This document shows, one piece after another, positions 37,312 through 45,189 of a stretch of 64,000 nucleotides of DNA (its first letter is position 1; every line of letters starts with the position of its first letter). The stretch comes from Citricoccus sp. K5 (GTDB taxonomy: Bacteria; Actinomycetota; Actinomycetes; Actinomycetales; Micrococcaceae), in NCBI RefSeq assembly GCF_902506195.1, contig NZ_LR732817.1:761147-825146 (forward strand), read 5' to 3'. The notes beneath the pieces are model-generated. The model was given only the letters and a program-made list of their open reading frames with translations. It searched no databases and had not been told where the DNA came from. Both the position numbers and the translations under genes were made by a program.

Positions 37312-37822
37312 GGGTCGCGGTCTCCCCGCCTTCCAGGGTCCTTCCCAGCCGGGAGAACACCCGGAGCAATGTCTCGGCCTCGCCGTCCTCGAGCCGGTCC
37401 AGGAACAGGTCCTGCACCTGGCGCGAGTGCACGGCCGCGGCCTTGCGGAAGTGGTGCCGGCCGGCGTCGGTGATCACGGCCTCCGCCCCGCGCCGGTCCG
37501 TGGCCGCGGCGCACCGCTCCACCAGGCCGCGTTGTTCCAGGGTCTTGACCTGGTAGGTCACGCGGGAGGGGGAGAAGACCATCAGCCGTGCCAGCTCACC
37601 CATGCGCAGCCGTCCCTCCGGCGCCTCGGAGAGCAGCAACAGCAGGTTGTAGTCGGCCAGGTGCAGCCCGGCTGAATCCTTCAGCGTCCGGTCAAGGCGG
37701 TCCTGCAACAGGGCCGTGGCCTCGAAGTAGGCACGCCAGGACTGGCGTTGCACACCGGACTCGTGGGCGACCGGGGCGGAGGTCCGGGACCAGGCGTCAG
37801 TTTCCGCGGAGGAGCTGGTCAA
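37301..37822 (-). CDS. MarR family transcriptional regulator
   Basis: A 173-residue winged-helix regulator (MGELARLMVFSPSRVTYQVKTLEQRGLVERCAAATDRRG, DNA-binding helix and wing). There is one Cys at the wing entry. It is the last gene of the LLM/FMN-reductase operon; its start lies 26 nt inside the end of the reductase gene. Likely an autoregulator responding to the substrate of the monooxygenase. A candidate operator sits in the operon promoter (39754-39783). Confidence 0.88.
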   Translation of the reverse strand: MTSSSAETDAWSRTSAPVAHESGVQRQSWRAYFEATALLQDRLDRTLKDSAGLHLADYNLLLLLSEAPEGRLRMGELARLMVFSPSRVTYQVKTLEQRGLVERCAAATDRRGAEAVITDAGRHHFRKAAAVHSRQVQDLFLDRLEDGEAETLLRVFSRLGRTLEGGETATLSD

Positions 37823-38492
37823 AGGGGATCACCTCCACGGGCTTCACCTCGCCGGTGGCCCGGCATGGGCGGGCCGGCAGCCGTCCCACCACGGAGGCCA
37901 GATCCTCGCCGGCGGCGTCGATGCGGTGCTGCAGCGGAGTGGTCCGGGCCGACTCCTGGCCGCCGGTGACCTCGCCCCAGTCGTCCGAGGCGGCGAACAC
38001 CGAGGAGGACAGGACCTTGGAGCGCAGGTAGCTGAACAGCGGCCGCAGCGCGGTATCGATCATCAGTGAGTGGCGGGGCGTGCCTCCGGTGGCGCCGAGC
38101 AGCACGGGGACGCCACGCAGGGCGTCGTTGTCCACCAGGTCCCAGAAGGACTTGAACAGGCCCGAGTAGCTGGCCTTGAAGGTGGGGGACACGGTGACGA
38201 TGCCGTCGGCCTGCTCCACCTGGTCCAACGCTGCCTGCAGGGCTGCCGACCGGGACGGATTGACCGTGGCCTCGGCGATCTCCGTGGCCAGCAGTCGCAG
38301 CTCCACCACATGGATCTCGGGGACGATCCCCTCGGCGGAGAGGTGATCCGCCGCGGCCGTGGCCATCCGGTTCGCCAGCATCAGCGAGGAGGACGGATCG
38401 CCCAGTCCGCCGGAGACCACCACGAGGTGGCGGGCCTGCGGCGTGAACGGATCCGTGGCGGCGGGGGAGCCGAAGTCCGGGGCGTCTTCCAT
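37797..38492 (-). CDS. CE1759-type NAD(P)H-dependent FMN reductase
   Basis: A 231-residue flavodoxin-like reductase. VVVSGGLGDPSSSLMLANRMA is the FMN phosphate loop and PTFKASYSGLFKSFWDLVD the second FMN contact, as in the SsuE/CE1759 group. It starts 4 nt after the monooxygenase gene ends and supplies reduced FMN to it. The pair is the two-component 'LLM duo' of actinobacteria. Confidence 0.88.
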   Translation of the reverse strand: MEDAPDFGSPAATDPFTPQARHLVVVSGGLGDPSSSLMLANRMATAAADHLSAEGIVPEIHVVELRLLATEIAEATVNPSRSAALQAALDQVEQADGIVTVSPTFKASYSGLFKSFWDLVDNDALRGVPVLLGATGGTPRHSLMIDTALRPLFSYLRSKVLSSSVFAASDDWGEVTGGQESARTTPLQHRIDAAGEDLASVVGRLPARPCRATGEVKPVEVIPFDQLLRGN

Positions 38493-38495
38493 GGC

Positions 38496-39704
38496 TCAGT
38501 TCTCCTTCGTGCTGGTGCTGGTGCTCGGGGCGGCGTCAACGGTGGACGCAGCGGCCTGGGCGGCCCGTTCCTGCGCATCCCTCCAGGCCTGTGAGCCCTC
38601 CTTGCCACCGGGGACAGGGGCCTCGCCGCGCCGCGCCCGCTCCACGAGGAACTCGTGGCTCGGGGCCTCGGGGACGTCGGCCGGCTTCAGCGCTGCGAAT
38701 TCCTTGCGCAGGACCGGCAGGACCTCCTCGCCCAGGAGGTCGAGCTGCTCCAGCACCACGTCGGTCGGCAGGCCGGCGTGGTCCATGAGGAACATCTGGC
38801 GCTGGTAGTCGCCCACCCAGTCGCGGAACTCCAGCGTGCGCTCGATGACCTGCTGAGGGGAGCCCACGGTCAGCGGGGTCATCTTCGTGAACTGCTCCAG
38901 GGACGGGCCGTGGCCGTACACGGGGGCATTGTCGAAGTACGGGCGGAACTGCTTCACGGCGTCCTGCGAGTTCTTGGCCATGAAGGCCTGGCCGCCCAGG
39001 CCCACGTAGGCCTGGTGGGCCTGGCCGTGACCGTAGTACTCGTAGCGCTGGCGGTAGAGCTGCACCATCTGGATGATGTGCTCCTTGTTCCAGAAGATGT
39101 TGTTGTGGAAGAACCCGTCACCGTAGTAGGCGGCCTGCTCGGCGATCTCCGCGGAACGGATTGAGCCGTGCCACACGAACGGCGCGACGCCGTCCAGCGG
39201 CTGCGGGGTCAGCGTGAAGTCCTGCAGCGGGGTGCGGAAGCGGCCCTGCCAGTCGATGTTCTCCTCGTGCCACAGGCGGTAGAGCAGGTGGTAGTTCTCC
39301 ACGGCCAGCGGGATGCCCTGGCGGATGTCCTTGCCGAACCAGGGGTAGACCGGACCGGTGTTGCCGCGGCCCATGGTCAGGTCCACGCGGCCCTCGGCCA
39401 GGTGCTGCAGGTAGGAGTAGTCCTCGGCCAGGCGCACCGGATCCATGGTAGTGATCAGGGTGGTGGCGGTGGAGAGGATGAGCTTCTCGGTCTGAGCCGC
39501 CAGGAACGCCAACAGGGTGGGCGGGTTGCCCGGGGCCACGAACGGCGGATTGTGGTGCTGGCCGGTGGCGAAGACCTCGAATCCGGCCTGCTCGGCGTGC
39601 TTCGCGATCTTCACCGTGTCCTTGATCCGCTGGTTCTCGGTGGGGGTGGTGCCGTTGGTGGGGTCCGTGGTGATGTCGCCGATGGTGAAGATGCCGAACT
39701 GCAT
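38496..39704 (-). CDS. CE1758-type luciferase-like FMN monooxygenase
   Basis: A 402-residue LLM-fold oxidoreductase beginning MQFGIFTIGDITTDP, the family-specific start. The TIM-barrel motifs ATGQHHNPPFVAPGNPP and EGRVDLTMGRGNTG are present. It uses reduced flavin from the next gene; the substrate is unknown. A clear AAGGAG lies before the ATG. The C-terminal 30 residues are a low-complexity Ala/Thr/Ser run. Confidence 0.88.
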   Translation of the reverse strand: MQFGIFTIGDITTDPTNGTTPTENQRIKDTVKIAKHAEQAGFEVFATGQHHNPPFVAPGNPPTLLAFLAAQTEKLILSTATTLITTMDPVRLAEDYSYLQHLAEGRVDLTMGRGNTGPVYPWFGKDIRQGIPLAVENYHLLYRLWHEENIDWQGRFRTPLQDFTLTPQPLDGVAPFVWHGSIRSAEIAEQAAYYGDGFFHNNIFWNKEHIIQMVQLYRQRYEYYGHGQAHQAYVGLGGQAFMAKNSQDAVKQFRPYFDNAPVYGHGPSLEQFTKMTPLTVGSPQQVIERTLEFRDWVGDYQRQMFLMDHAGLPTDVVLEQLDLLGEEVLPVLRKEFAALKPADVPEAPSHEFLVERARRGEAPVPGGKEGSQAWRDAQERAAQAAASTVDAAPSTSTSTKEN

Positions 39705-39753
39705 GGTTGCTCCTTGCTGGCTTCCAGGATGGCCGCCGGTGGGCCTCGTGCTG

Positions 39754-39783
39754 AGTATTCCAAATTTGAATCATCTGGTCCAA
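39754..39783 (-). promoter_or_regulatory. LLM operon promoter with MarR-like operator
   Basis: On the minus strand TTGGAC (39778-39783) and AATACT (39754-39759) are 18 bp apart. In the spacer, plus-strand TTCCAAATTTGAA (39758-39770) is a perfect TTCAAATTTGAA palindrome except for one inserted base, and is AT-rich in a GC-rich region. The fit to the operon's own MarR is inferred. Confidence 0.5.
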
Positions 39784-39898
39784 CGGTGGGACGCCGCGGA
39801 CTATTCCCTGCTCTGCTCCCTGCTTTGTTCTCCTGTCTTCGCTGGTCCACACCGCGCGTCCGGTTGGACCGTGCGGCGGAGGAGGGGAGACTGGGCGC

Positions 39899-40465
39899 AT
39901 GAGCCCCACGAGCAGCTTGAGCGACCAGAACCTGTTGGTGATGCAGCAGGTCACCGGCTTCATGTCCAACGACTTCGCGATCGAGAATGGCGAGGGAAGC
40001 GTGGTCGCCCACGGTCACACGCGCGGCTCGGCGGCCTCACGGATGTTCCGCGGCAACCGCCAGTTCGAGATCCAGGACCTGGACGGCACCCCGCTGTTCC
40101 GCGTGGAGGATCCCATGACCTTCGGCCGGGATCGGTACCGGGTCACCGGCCTCCTGGGGGAGCCCATCGCCGAGATCGTCCAGCGGATCTCCTTCTTCCG
40201 CACGTCCGTGGCGATCTCCGTGGTGGACGGCACGGACCTGCAGCTGGACGGTTCGCTGTCCGGGTTCTCCTTCCGGCTGATGGCGGGGCAGGCGCCGGTG
40301 GCCAGCGTGGACCGGAAGTGGGCCGGGTTCGGCAGGGCCATGTTGGGCCGCAGCCGCTATGCGGTGGAACTGGATCCCGGCATGCCGGAGGTGGTGCGCT
40401 ACGCCGTCATCGGCAGTGTGATCGCCTTGGACCTGATCCGGGACAAGGCCAGCAACAACAACTGA
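39899..40465 (+). CDS. LURP-one-related (Tubby C-like) protein
   Basis: A 188-residue single-domain protein; NDFAIENGEGSVVAHG, GNRQFEIQDLDGTPLFRV and WAGFGRAMLGRSRYAVEL are the beta-strand pattern of the LOR/scramblase-like fold. There is a hydrophobic C-terminal helix (YAVIGSVIALDLI). Cell role is not known. GGAGGGGAG precedes the ATG at about 13 nt. Confidence 0.7.
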   Translation: MSPTSSLSDQNLLVMQQVTGFMSNDFAIENGEGSVVAHGHTRGSAASRMFRGNRQFEIQDLDGTPLFRVEDPMTFGRDRYRVTGLLGEPIAEIVQRISFFRTSVAISVVDGTDLQLDGSLSGFSFRLMAGQAPVASVDRKWAGFGRAMLGRSRYAVELDPGMPEVVRYAVIGSVIALDLIRDKASNNN

Positions 40466-40491
40466 GCCGTGCCCCCTCGGCTACGCCCGGG

Positions 40492-40497
40492 TAACCT
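40492..40497 (+). promoter_or_regulatory. MFS gene -10 element TAACCT, leaderless arrangement
   Basis: TAACCT is followed by 6 nt and the GTG start. Confidence 0.5.
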
Positions 40498-40503
40498 GAT
40501 TCC

Positions 40504-41928
40504 GTGAACTTCGCCGCCTACGGGCACCTGCTGCGGGACGTGCGCATCCGCCGTGTCCTGGGCGTGGGCTTCATCGCGCGGTTCCCCAATGCGGCCACGG
40601 GCATCATCCTGACCCTGCACGTGGCCGTAACGATGGACCTGGGCTACGGGGCGGCCGGCCTGGCCGTGGCGGCCATGACGCTGGGCATGGCCGTGGGCTC
40701 GCCGTGGCGCGGCCGGCTGGTGGACCGGCTCGGACTGCGCCGGGCCCTGGTGCCCTCCGTGGTCACGCTGGGGGCGGTGTGGACGGCCGTGCCCTTCCTG
40801 CCGTTCCCCTGGCTGCTGTTCGGTGCCTTCCTCGGTGGGCTGTTCGCCCTGCCCGTCTTCTCCGTGGTGCGTCAGTCCATCGGCGTGCTCACCCACGGTG
40901 CGCGGCGCGAGACCGCGTTCGCCCTGGACTCGATCATCACCGAGACCATCTTCATGGTCGGCCCCGCCCTGGGTGCCGTGGTCGCCACCAGCTGGTCGAG
41001 TGCCTGGGGGCTGGGGATCATCGGCTGGTCCGCCGTGGCCGCCGGACTGTACCTGATGTGGTTCAACCCGCCCACGCGCTCCTCCCAGCTCGGGACCTTC
41101 CTGGCCCGGCCCGGTACCGAGCGTGAATACTCCGCCGAGGAAGACCTGCGGCGGGCAGTGGACGGCTCCGTGCAGGGGGCCCCGGCGCACCTGGACCTCA
41201 CCGCCACCGAGCTGGCCACGGGCGCCCTGCCGGTGATCCGCTCCACACCCCAGCACGACGCCGGCCCGCACCCAGATTCCCGTCCGCACCCGGGTTCCGG
41301 TTCGGGTTCCCGCGCGGACTCGCAGGCCGCGGCTCGGCGCGGGCCGCTGGCCCGGCTGCGCGCCTCCTTCGGCTGGCTCAGCGGCACCGCGCTCGCGGTG
41401 CTGGCCGTGTCCCTGGGCTCCGGGATGCTGATGTCCGGCACCGAGGTGGCGATCGTCGCGGAACTGGAACGCTCCGGCCAGGCCGCCCAGGCCGGCGTCG
41501 TGATCGCGTTCTGGTGCGGGGCCTCGGCAGTCGGTGGCATCCTCTATGGGGCCATGGGCCGGCGGATCTCCCCGTTGCTGCTGCTCGCACTCTTCGCCCT
41601 CGGCACGCTGCCGATGGCGCTCGTGGACGGCATGTGGGCGCTCGCCGTGGTCTCCCTCATCTCGGGACTGTTCACGGCTCCGACCCTCGCGGCCGCCTCC
41701 GCCCTGATGTCCACCGTGGTGACCGAGGAGCGGCGCGGTGAGGCGCTGGGCTACTACGGTTCGGCCATGACTGCCGGCGCGGCGCTGGGCGCCCCGGTCT
41801 CCGGTGCCTTCATCGACGGCATCTCGCCCGAGGCCGGGTACCTGTTCGCCGGACTGATCGCCCTGGCCATGGTGGGCCTGGCCGTGGCGGCACGTTTTCT
41901 CGTGCGGCGGCGCCGCGCGCGGCGCTGA
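40504..41928 (+). CDS. Major facilitator superfamily transporter
   Basis: A 474-residue protein with about twelve membrane helices. Helix-loop AVGSPWRGRLVDRLGLRRAL is the MFS cytoplasmic motif between TM2 and TM3. A long hydrophilic loop (about residues 200-290) separates the two halves and contains a HPDSRPHPGSGSGSR-type run. Substrate is unknown; drug or metabolite export is plausible. GTG at 40504 is chosen because of the -10 6 nt upstream. Confidence 0.85.
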   Translation: MNFAAYGHLLRDVRIRRVLGVGFIARFPNAATGIILTLHVAVTMDLGYGAAGLAVAAMTLGMAVGSPWRGRLVDRLGLRRALVPSVVTLGAVWTAVPFLPFPWLLFGAFLGGLFALPVFSVVRQSIGVLTHGARRETAFALDSIITETIFMVGPALGAVVATSWSSAWGLGIIGWSAVAAGLYLMWFNPPTRSSQLGTFLARPGTEREYSAEEDLRRAVDGSVQGAPAHLDLTATELATGALPVIRSTPQHDAGPHPDSRPHPGSGSGSRADSQAAARRGPLARLRASFGWLSGTALAVLAVSLGSGMLMSGTEVAIVAELERSGQAAQAGVVIAFWCGASAVGGILYGAMGRRISPLLLLALFALGTLPMALVDGMWALAVVSLISGLFTAPTLAAASALMSTVVTEERRGEALGYYGSAMTAGAALGAPVSGAFIDGISPEAGYLFAGLIALAMVGLAVAARFLVRRRRARR

Positions 41929-41971
41929 TCTGCTTCCTGGTGCGAGCCGGCTTCCGGTTCGACCCGGTGAC

Positions 41972-42544
41972 TCAGCCCGAGACGCGCTCCAGCGTGGCGA
42001 GCGTCCGGGCCAGGACCAGCTCGGTGGCGGCGGGGTCGAAGTCCGGGTGTCCGTGCTCGGTGAACAGGTGCTGGTCGCCCGGGTACTCGTAGAGCTCGGC
42101 GACGTTCCCGGCCAGTCGCCAGGCCACCGGTCGGTCCTCTTCGCCCCAGGGGTCGCTGCTCTTCAGGTGCAGGTCCAGCCCGACGCCGTCCGGCCAGCGG
42201 GGTGCGAAATGGTCCACCGGCAGCGCCGCGGAGACGGCGATGCAGGCGCGGGCTGACGGCCGCGTCTGGGCGAGCCGGTAGGCCGGCATGGCGCCCAGGG
42301 AGATGCCGAGGAAAACCGTGGCCCCCGGGTGGGCGGCGGCCGCCTCGTCCGCCCGCTGCAGGATGCCGTCCACGCCCACGTCCTGCTCGGCGTGGGCCAC
42401 CCCTTCCTCGATCGTGCCGAAGGTGCGGCCGGCGAAGAGGTCCGGGGTGTGCACCGTAGGCCCGGCCTCGGCGAGTCGACCGGCCAGCCAGCGGACGCCG
42501 TCGGTCACTCCCAGGGCGTGGTGGAACAGCAGGATCTCAGTCAT
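41972..42544 (-). CDS. Dienelactone-hydrolase-like alpha/beta hydrolase
   Basis: A 190-residue hydrolase. The nucleophile elbow is GISLGAMPA, Ser instead of the Cys used by true dienelactone hydrolase; EYPGDQHLF carries the likely Asp and His. It starts 8 nt after the TetR gene, so both are in one transcript. It may act on the compound that the TetR protein senses, but this is only context. Confidence 0.75.
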   Translation of the reverse strand: MTEILLFHHALGVTDGVRWLAGRLAEAGPTVHTPDLFAGRTFGTIEEGVAHAEQDVGVDGILQRADEAAAAHPGATVFLGISLGAMPAYRLAQTRPSARACIAVSAALPVDHFAPRWPDGVGLDLHLKSSDPWGEEDRPVAWRLAGNVAELYEYPGDQHLFTEHGHPDFDPAATELVLARTLATLERVSG

Positions 42545-42552
42545 GGTGAGGA

Positions 42553-43404
42553 TTATTCGTCAGCGGCGGCGCGCGCGGTACCACTGGCGGCCGCGGTGGT
42601 GCCCCGACGGGCGAACAGGGCGTCCACGCCGGCCGTGATGAGGTCGAGGCCCATGGAGTATTCGGCCTCGACGTCGGCCGGGTCGGCCGGCTCGGTGGCG
42701 GCGTGCTCGGCAGCGTCAGGTCCGCTGACGCCGTCGGTGCCATCGATGGGGTCACCCATGAAGCCGCCGGTCGAGACCATGGCGGCCAAGTGGGGAAAGT
42801 CCTCGGGCGTGATGACGGTGGAGAGGCGTTCCAGTCCCTCGGCGGTGAGGGAGAGTCCGCCTTCCACGGCGAGGGAGCGTTCCAGTTCCACCATGGACAT
42901 CACATGCTGCGAGATCAGCAGGATCACCCCCAGTTTCTCTCCGTCGTCCAGGTCCAATCCGGCCAGTGTGGCCAGGCCCAGTTCGGCGGCGCGCATGGTG
43001 TTCGGCATCAGCACGGCGGCCTGGTCGCGAGGGAGATCCATGAGCCAGGGATGCGATCGGTAGGACAGGCGCACCAGATCCGCCCATGTCTTGATGCCCT
43101 CCGGCCACGTGTCCGGCAGCCGGGTCTCCACCGGGACCTCGACGGCGGCATTCTGCATGAGGCGCAACAGCTCGTCCTTGCTGCTGACATACCGGTAGAG
43201 GGACATCGTGGTGAATCCGAGTGACCGCGCCACGGAGGCCATCGTGACGGCCGTGAGGCCCTCCTCGTCGGCGATCCCCACGGCGGCCTCGGCGATCCGA
43301 CGATGGTCCAGGCCACGGGCTGGTCCACGTTGCGGGGTCTCCAGGAGGCCCCAGGCTGCGGCGACGGCGCGGGGCAGCCCGCCCTCCGTGGTCTCGTTTC
43401 CCAT
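42553..43404 (-). CDS. TetR family regulator
   Basis: A 283-residue regulator. HRRIAEAAVGIADEEGL and GFTTMSLYRYVSSKDELL form the HTH. A long C-terminal ligand domain continues to residue 260. It is divergent from the DrrAB-type exporter, with the 73-bp gap bearing part of a perfect inverted repeat. It likely represses the exporter, and possibly itself. Confidence 0.85.
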   Translation of the reverse strand: MGNETTEGGLPRAVAAAWGLLETPQRGPARGLDHRRIAEAAVGIADEEGLTAVTMASVARSLGFTTMSLYRYVSSKDELLRLMQNAAVEVPVETRLPDTWPEGIKTWADLVRLSYRSHPWLMDLPRDQAAVLMPNTMRAAELGLATLAGLDLDDGEKLGVILLISQHVMSMVELERSLAVEGGLSLTAEGLERLSTVITPEDFPHLAAMVSTGGFMGDPIDGTDGVSGPDAAEHAATEPADPADVEAEYSMGLDLITAGVDALFARRGTTAAASGTARAAADE

Positions 43405-43456
43405 CTGAGCATCTTCTCATTCACCGTGGGAGACCGGCGCACTGGTGACGCGTGAC

Positions 43457-43489
43457 TGTGTATGGCATACTCAGTGTATGCCATACACA
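43457..43489. promoter_or_regulatory. Perfect 14-bp inverted repeat over the start of the ABC exporter gene
   Basis: TGTGTATGGCATAC and GTATGCCATACACA are exact reverse complements separated by TCAGT. The right arm contains the ATG of the exporter, and a CATACT -10-like element (43466-43471) lies 6 nt before it. A TetR dimer on this site would block transcription and, in a leaderless mRNA, the start. It is 53 bp from the TetR start. Confidence 0.8.
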
Positions 43490-44365
43490 ACTCAATTGGT
43501 CGACGTTGACGGCCTGACCCAGTCGTTCGGCGACCGCCAAGTCCTCCGGGACCTGCGGGTGAGCCTGCCCCCCGGCATCCATGCCCTGCTCGGACCGAAC
43601 GGCGCCGGCAAGACGACCCTGATCAACATCCTGTCCACGCTGATCCGCCCGGATGCCGGTCGAGCCCGGGTGCTGGGCCTGGATGTCCAGGCCGATCGAG
43701 CGCAACTGCGGCGCAAGATCGCCCTCACTGGCCAGTACGCGGCTGTCGACGAGGCCCTCAGCGGCATGGAGAACCTGGACATGATGGGCCAGCTCTTCGG
43801 TCTGTCCCGTTCAGCAGCGCGACGCCGCGGCGGGTTGCTGCTGGAGCAGTTCGGGCTGACCGCCTCGAAGTCCGCCAAGGTCTCCACCTATTCGGGGGGC
43901 ATGCGCCGCAAACTGGACATCGCCGTCAGTCTGATCGCCGAGCCGGAACTGATCTTCCTGGACGAACCCACCACGGGCCTGGACACCCGCAGCCGCCAAG
44001 CCCTGTGGGACGAGATCCACCGCCTGGCGGACCGAGGCACCTCGGTGTTCCTGACGACCCAGTACCTGGACGAGGCCGAGGCCCTCGCCGAGCAGATCCT
44101 GGTGCTCGACGACGGCCGGATCGTCGCCGAGGGAACGGCCGATGAGCTCAAGGAGCTCGTGGGCGGGGCCACCATCCAGCTGCACGACGGCGCCGGTCAT
44201 CTGCGGGCCGAGCATGCCACAGACGGGTCGGCCGCAGACGTGTCCCGCACCCTGGCGGAACTGGCGGCCCAGCATCCCGACCTGGCCGTGACCGTCCGCA
44301 AGCCCAGCATGGACGAGGTCTTCCTCCAGCTCACAGGCCAGCCCACCGAAGGAGCCCGATCATGA
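43478..44365 (+). CDS. DrrA-type ABC transporter ATP-binding protein
   Basis: A 295-residue ATPase. Walker A LLGPNGAGKTTL, signature YSGGMRRKLDIA and Walker B LIFLDEPTTGLD are intact; the C-terminal PSMDEVFLQLTG is the daunorubicin-resistance (DrrA) ending. It begins with the ATG inside the operator palindrome. The permease overlaps by 4 nt. Export of a drug or lipid is likely by family. Confidence 0.93.
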   Translation: MPYTTQLVDVDGLTQSFGDRQVLRDLRVSLPPGIHALLGPNGAGKTTLINILSTLIRPDAGRARVLGLDVQADRAQLRRKIALTGQYAAVDEALSGMENLDMMGQLFGLSRSAARRRGGLLLEQFGLTASKSAKVSTYSGGMRRKLDIAVSLIAEPELIFLDEPTTGLDTRSRQALWDEIHRLADRGTSVFLTTQYLDEAEALAEQILVLDDGRIVAEGTADELKELVGGATIQLHDGAGHLRAEHATDGSAADVSRTLAELAAQHPDLAVTVRKPSMDEVFLQLTGQPTEGARS

Positions 44366-45189
44366 CCGCCACCGCGACCCCTCCCGCCACCGGTCCTGCC
44401 GCTCCCGTGACCGCCGGCACCGGATTCCTCACGTCTCTGAGGGTGTTCTCGGTCCGCAGCCTGAAGAAGTCCTTCCGGGACGGCGAGTCAATGCTCATGG
44501 CGATCCTCCTGCCGGTGCTCCTCATGTTGATCTTCACGTTCATCATGGGCGGGGCCATCGATGTGGGCGGCGGGGGAGGGCGAGAGGCCTACCTGGCCTA
44601 TGTCATGCCGGCGGTGGTCCTCACGGCGGCCGGCTTCGGTGCCTCCTTCACTGCCGTGGTGGTCAGCCAGGACGTGACCACGGGGTTCATGAACCGGTTG
44701 CGGACCATGCCGTTCCCCTCGGTGACCGTCCTGCTGGGCCACACGGTGTCCTCCATGACCCGCAACCTGATCGCCACCGCCGTGGTCTTCCTGGTCGGCT
44801 TCGCGGTCGGGTTCCGCACCGAGGCCACGGTGGGGCAACTGCTGGCCGCCGTGGGGCTGATCCTGTTGTGGATCCTGGCCACCACGGTGATCTTCGCCCT
44901 GCTGGGCCTCGTGGCCGGCTCGCCGGAGTCCGCCAACGGCTACGGCTTCATCCTGTTGTTCCTGCCGTATGTCTCCAGTGGGTTCGCGCCCGTGGACACC
45001 ATGCCAGGGTGGCTGCAGCCCTTCGCCGAGCACCAGCCGATGACCCCCGTCATCGATGCCGCCCGCGCCCTGATGAACGGCAGGGATCCAGGGGCCGATC
45101 CCTGGATCGCCGTGGCCTGGTGCCTCGCATTCATGGCGATCGCCATCTGGCTCATCGCCGTGGTGTTCCCGAGGAAAACGGCTCGGTGA
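44362..45189 (+). CDS. DrrB-type ABC-2 transporter permease
   Basis: A 275-residue permease with six membrane helices and an Ala/Pro/Thr-rich N-terminal tail. Loop GFMNRLRTMPFPSVTVLLGH is the ABC-2 elbow motif. Its stop lies 38 nt inside the convergent FHA/FtsK gene. It works with the ATPase directly upstream. Confidence 0.92.
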   Translation: MTATATPPATGPAAPVTAGTGFLTSLRVFSVRSLKKSFRDGESMLMAILLPVLLMLIFTFIMGGAIDVGGGGGREAYLAYVMPAVVLTAAGFGASFTAVVVSQDVTTGFMNRLRTMPFPSVTVLLGHTVSSMTRNLIATAVVFLVGFAVGFRTEATVGQLLAAVGLILLWILATTVIFALLGLVAGSPESANGYGFILLFLPYVSSGFAPVDTMPGWLQPFAEHQPMTPVIDAARALMNGRDPGADPWIAVAWCLAFMAIAIWLIAVVFPRKTAR

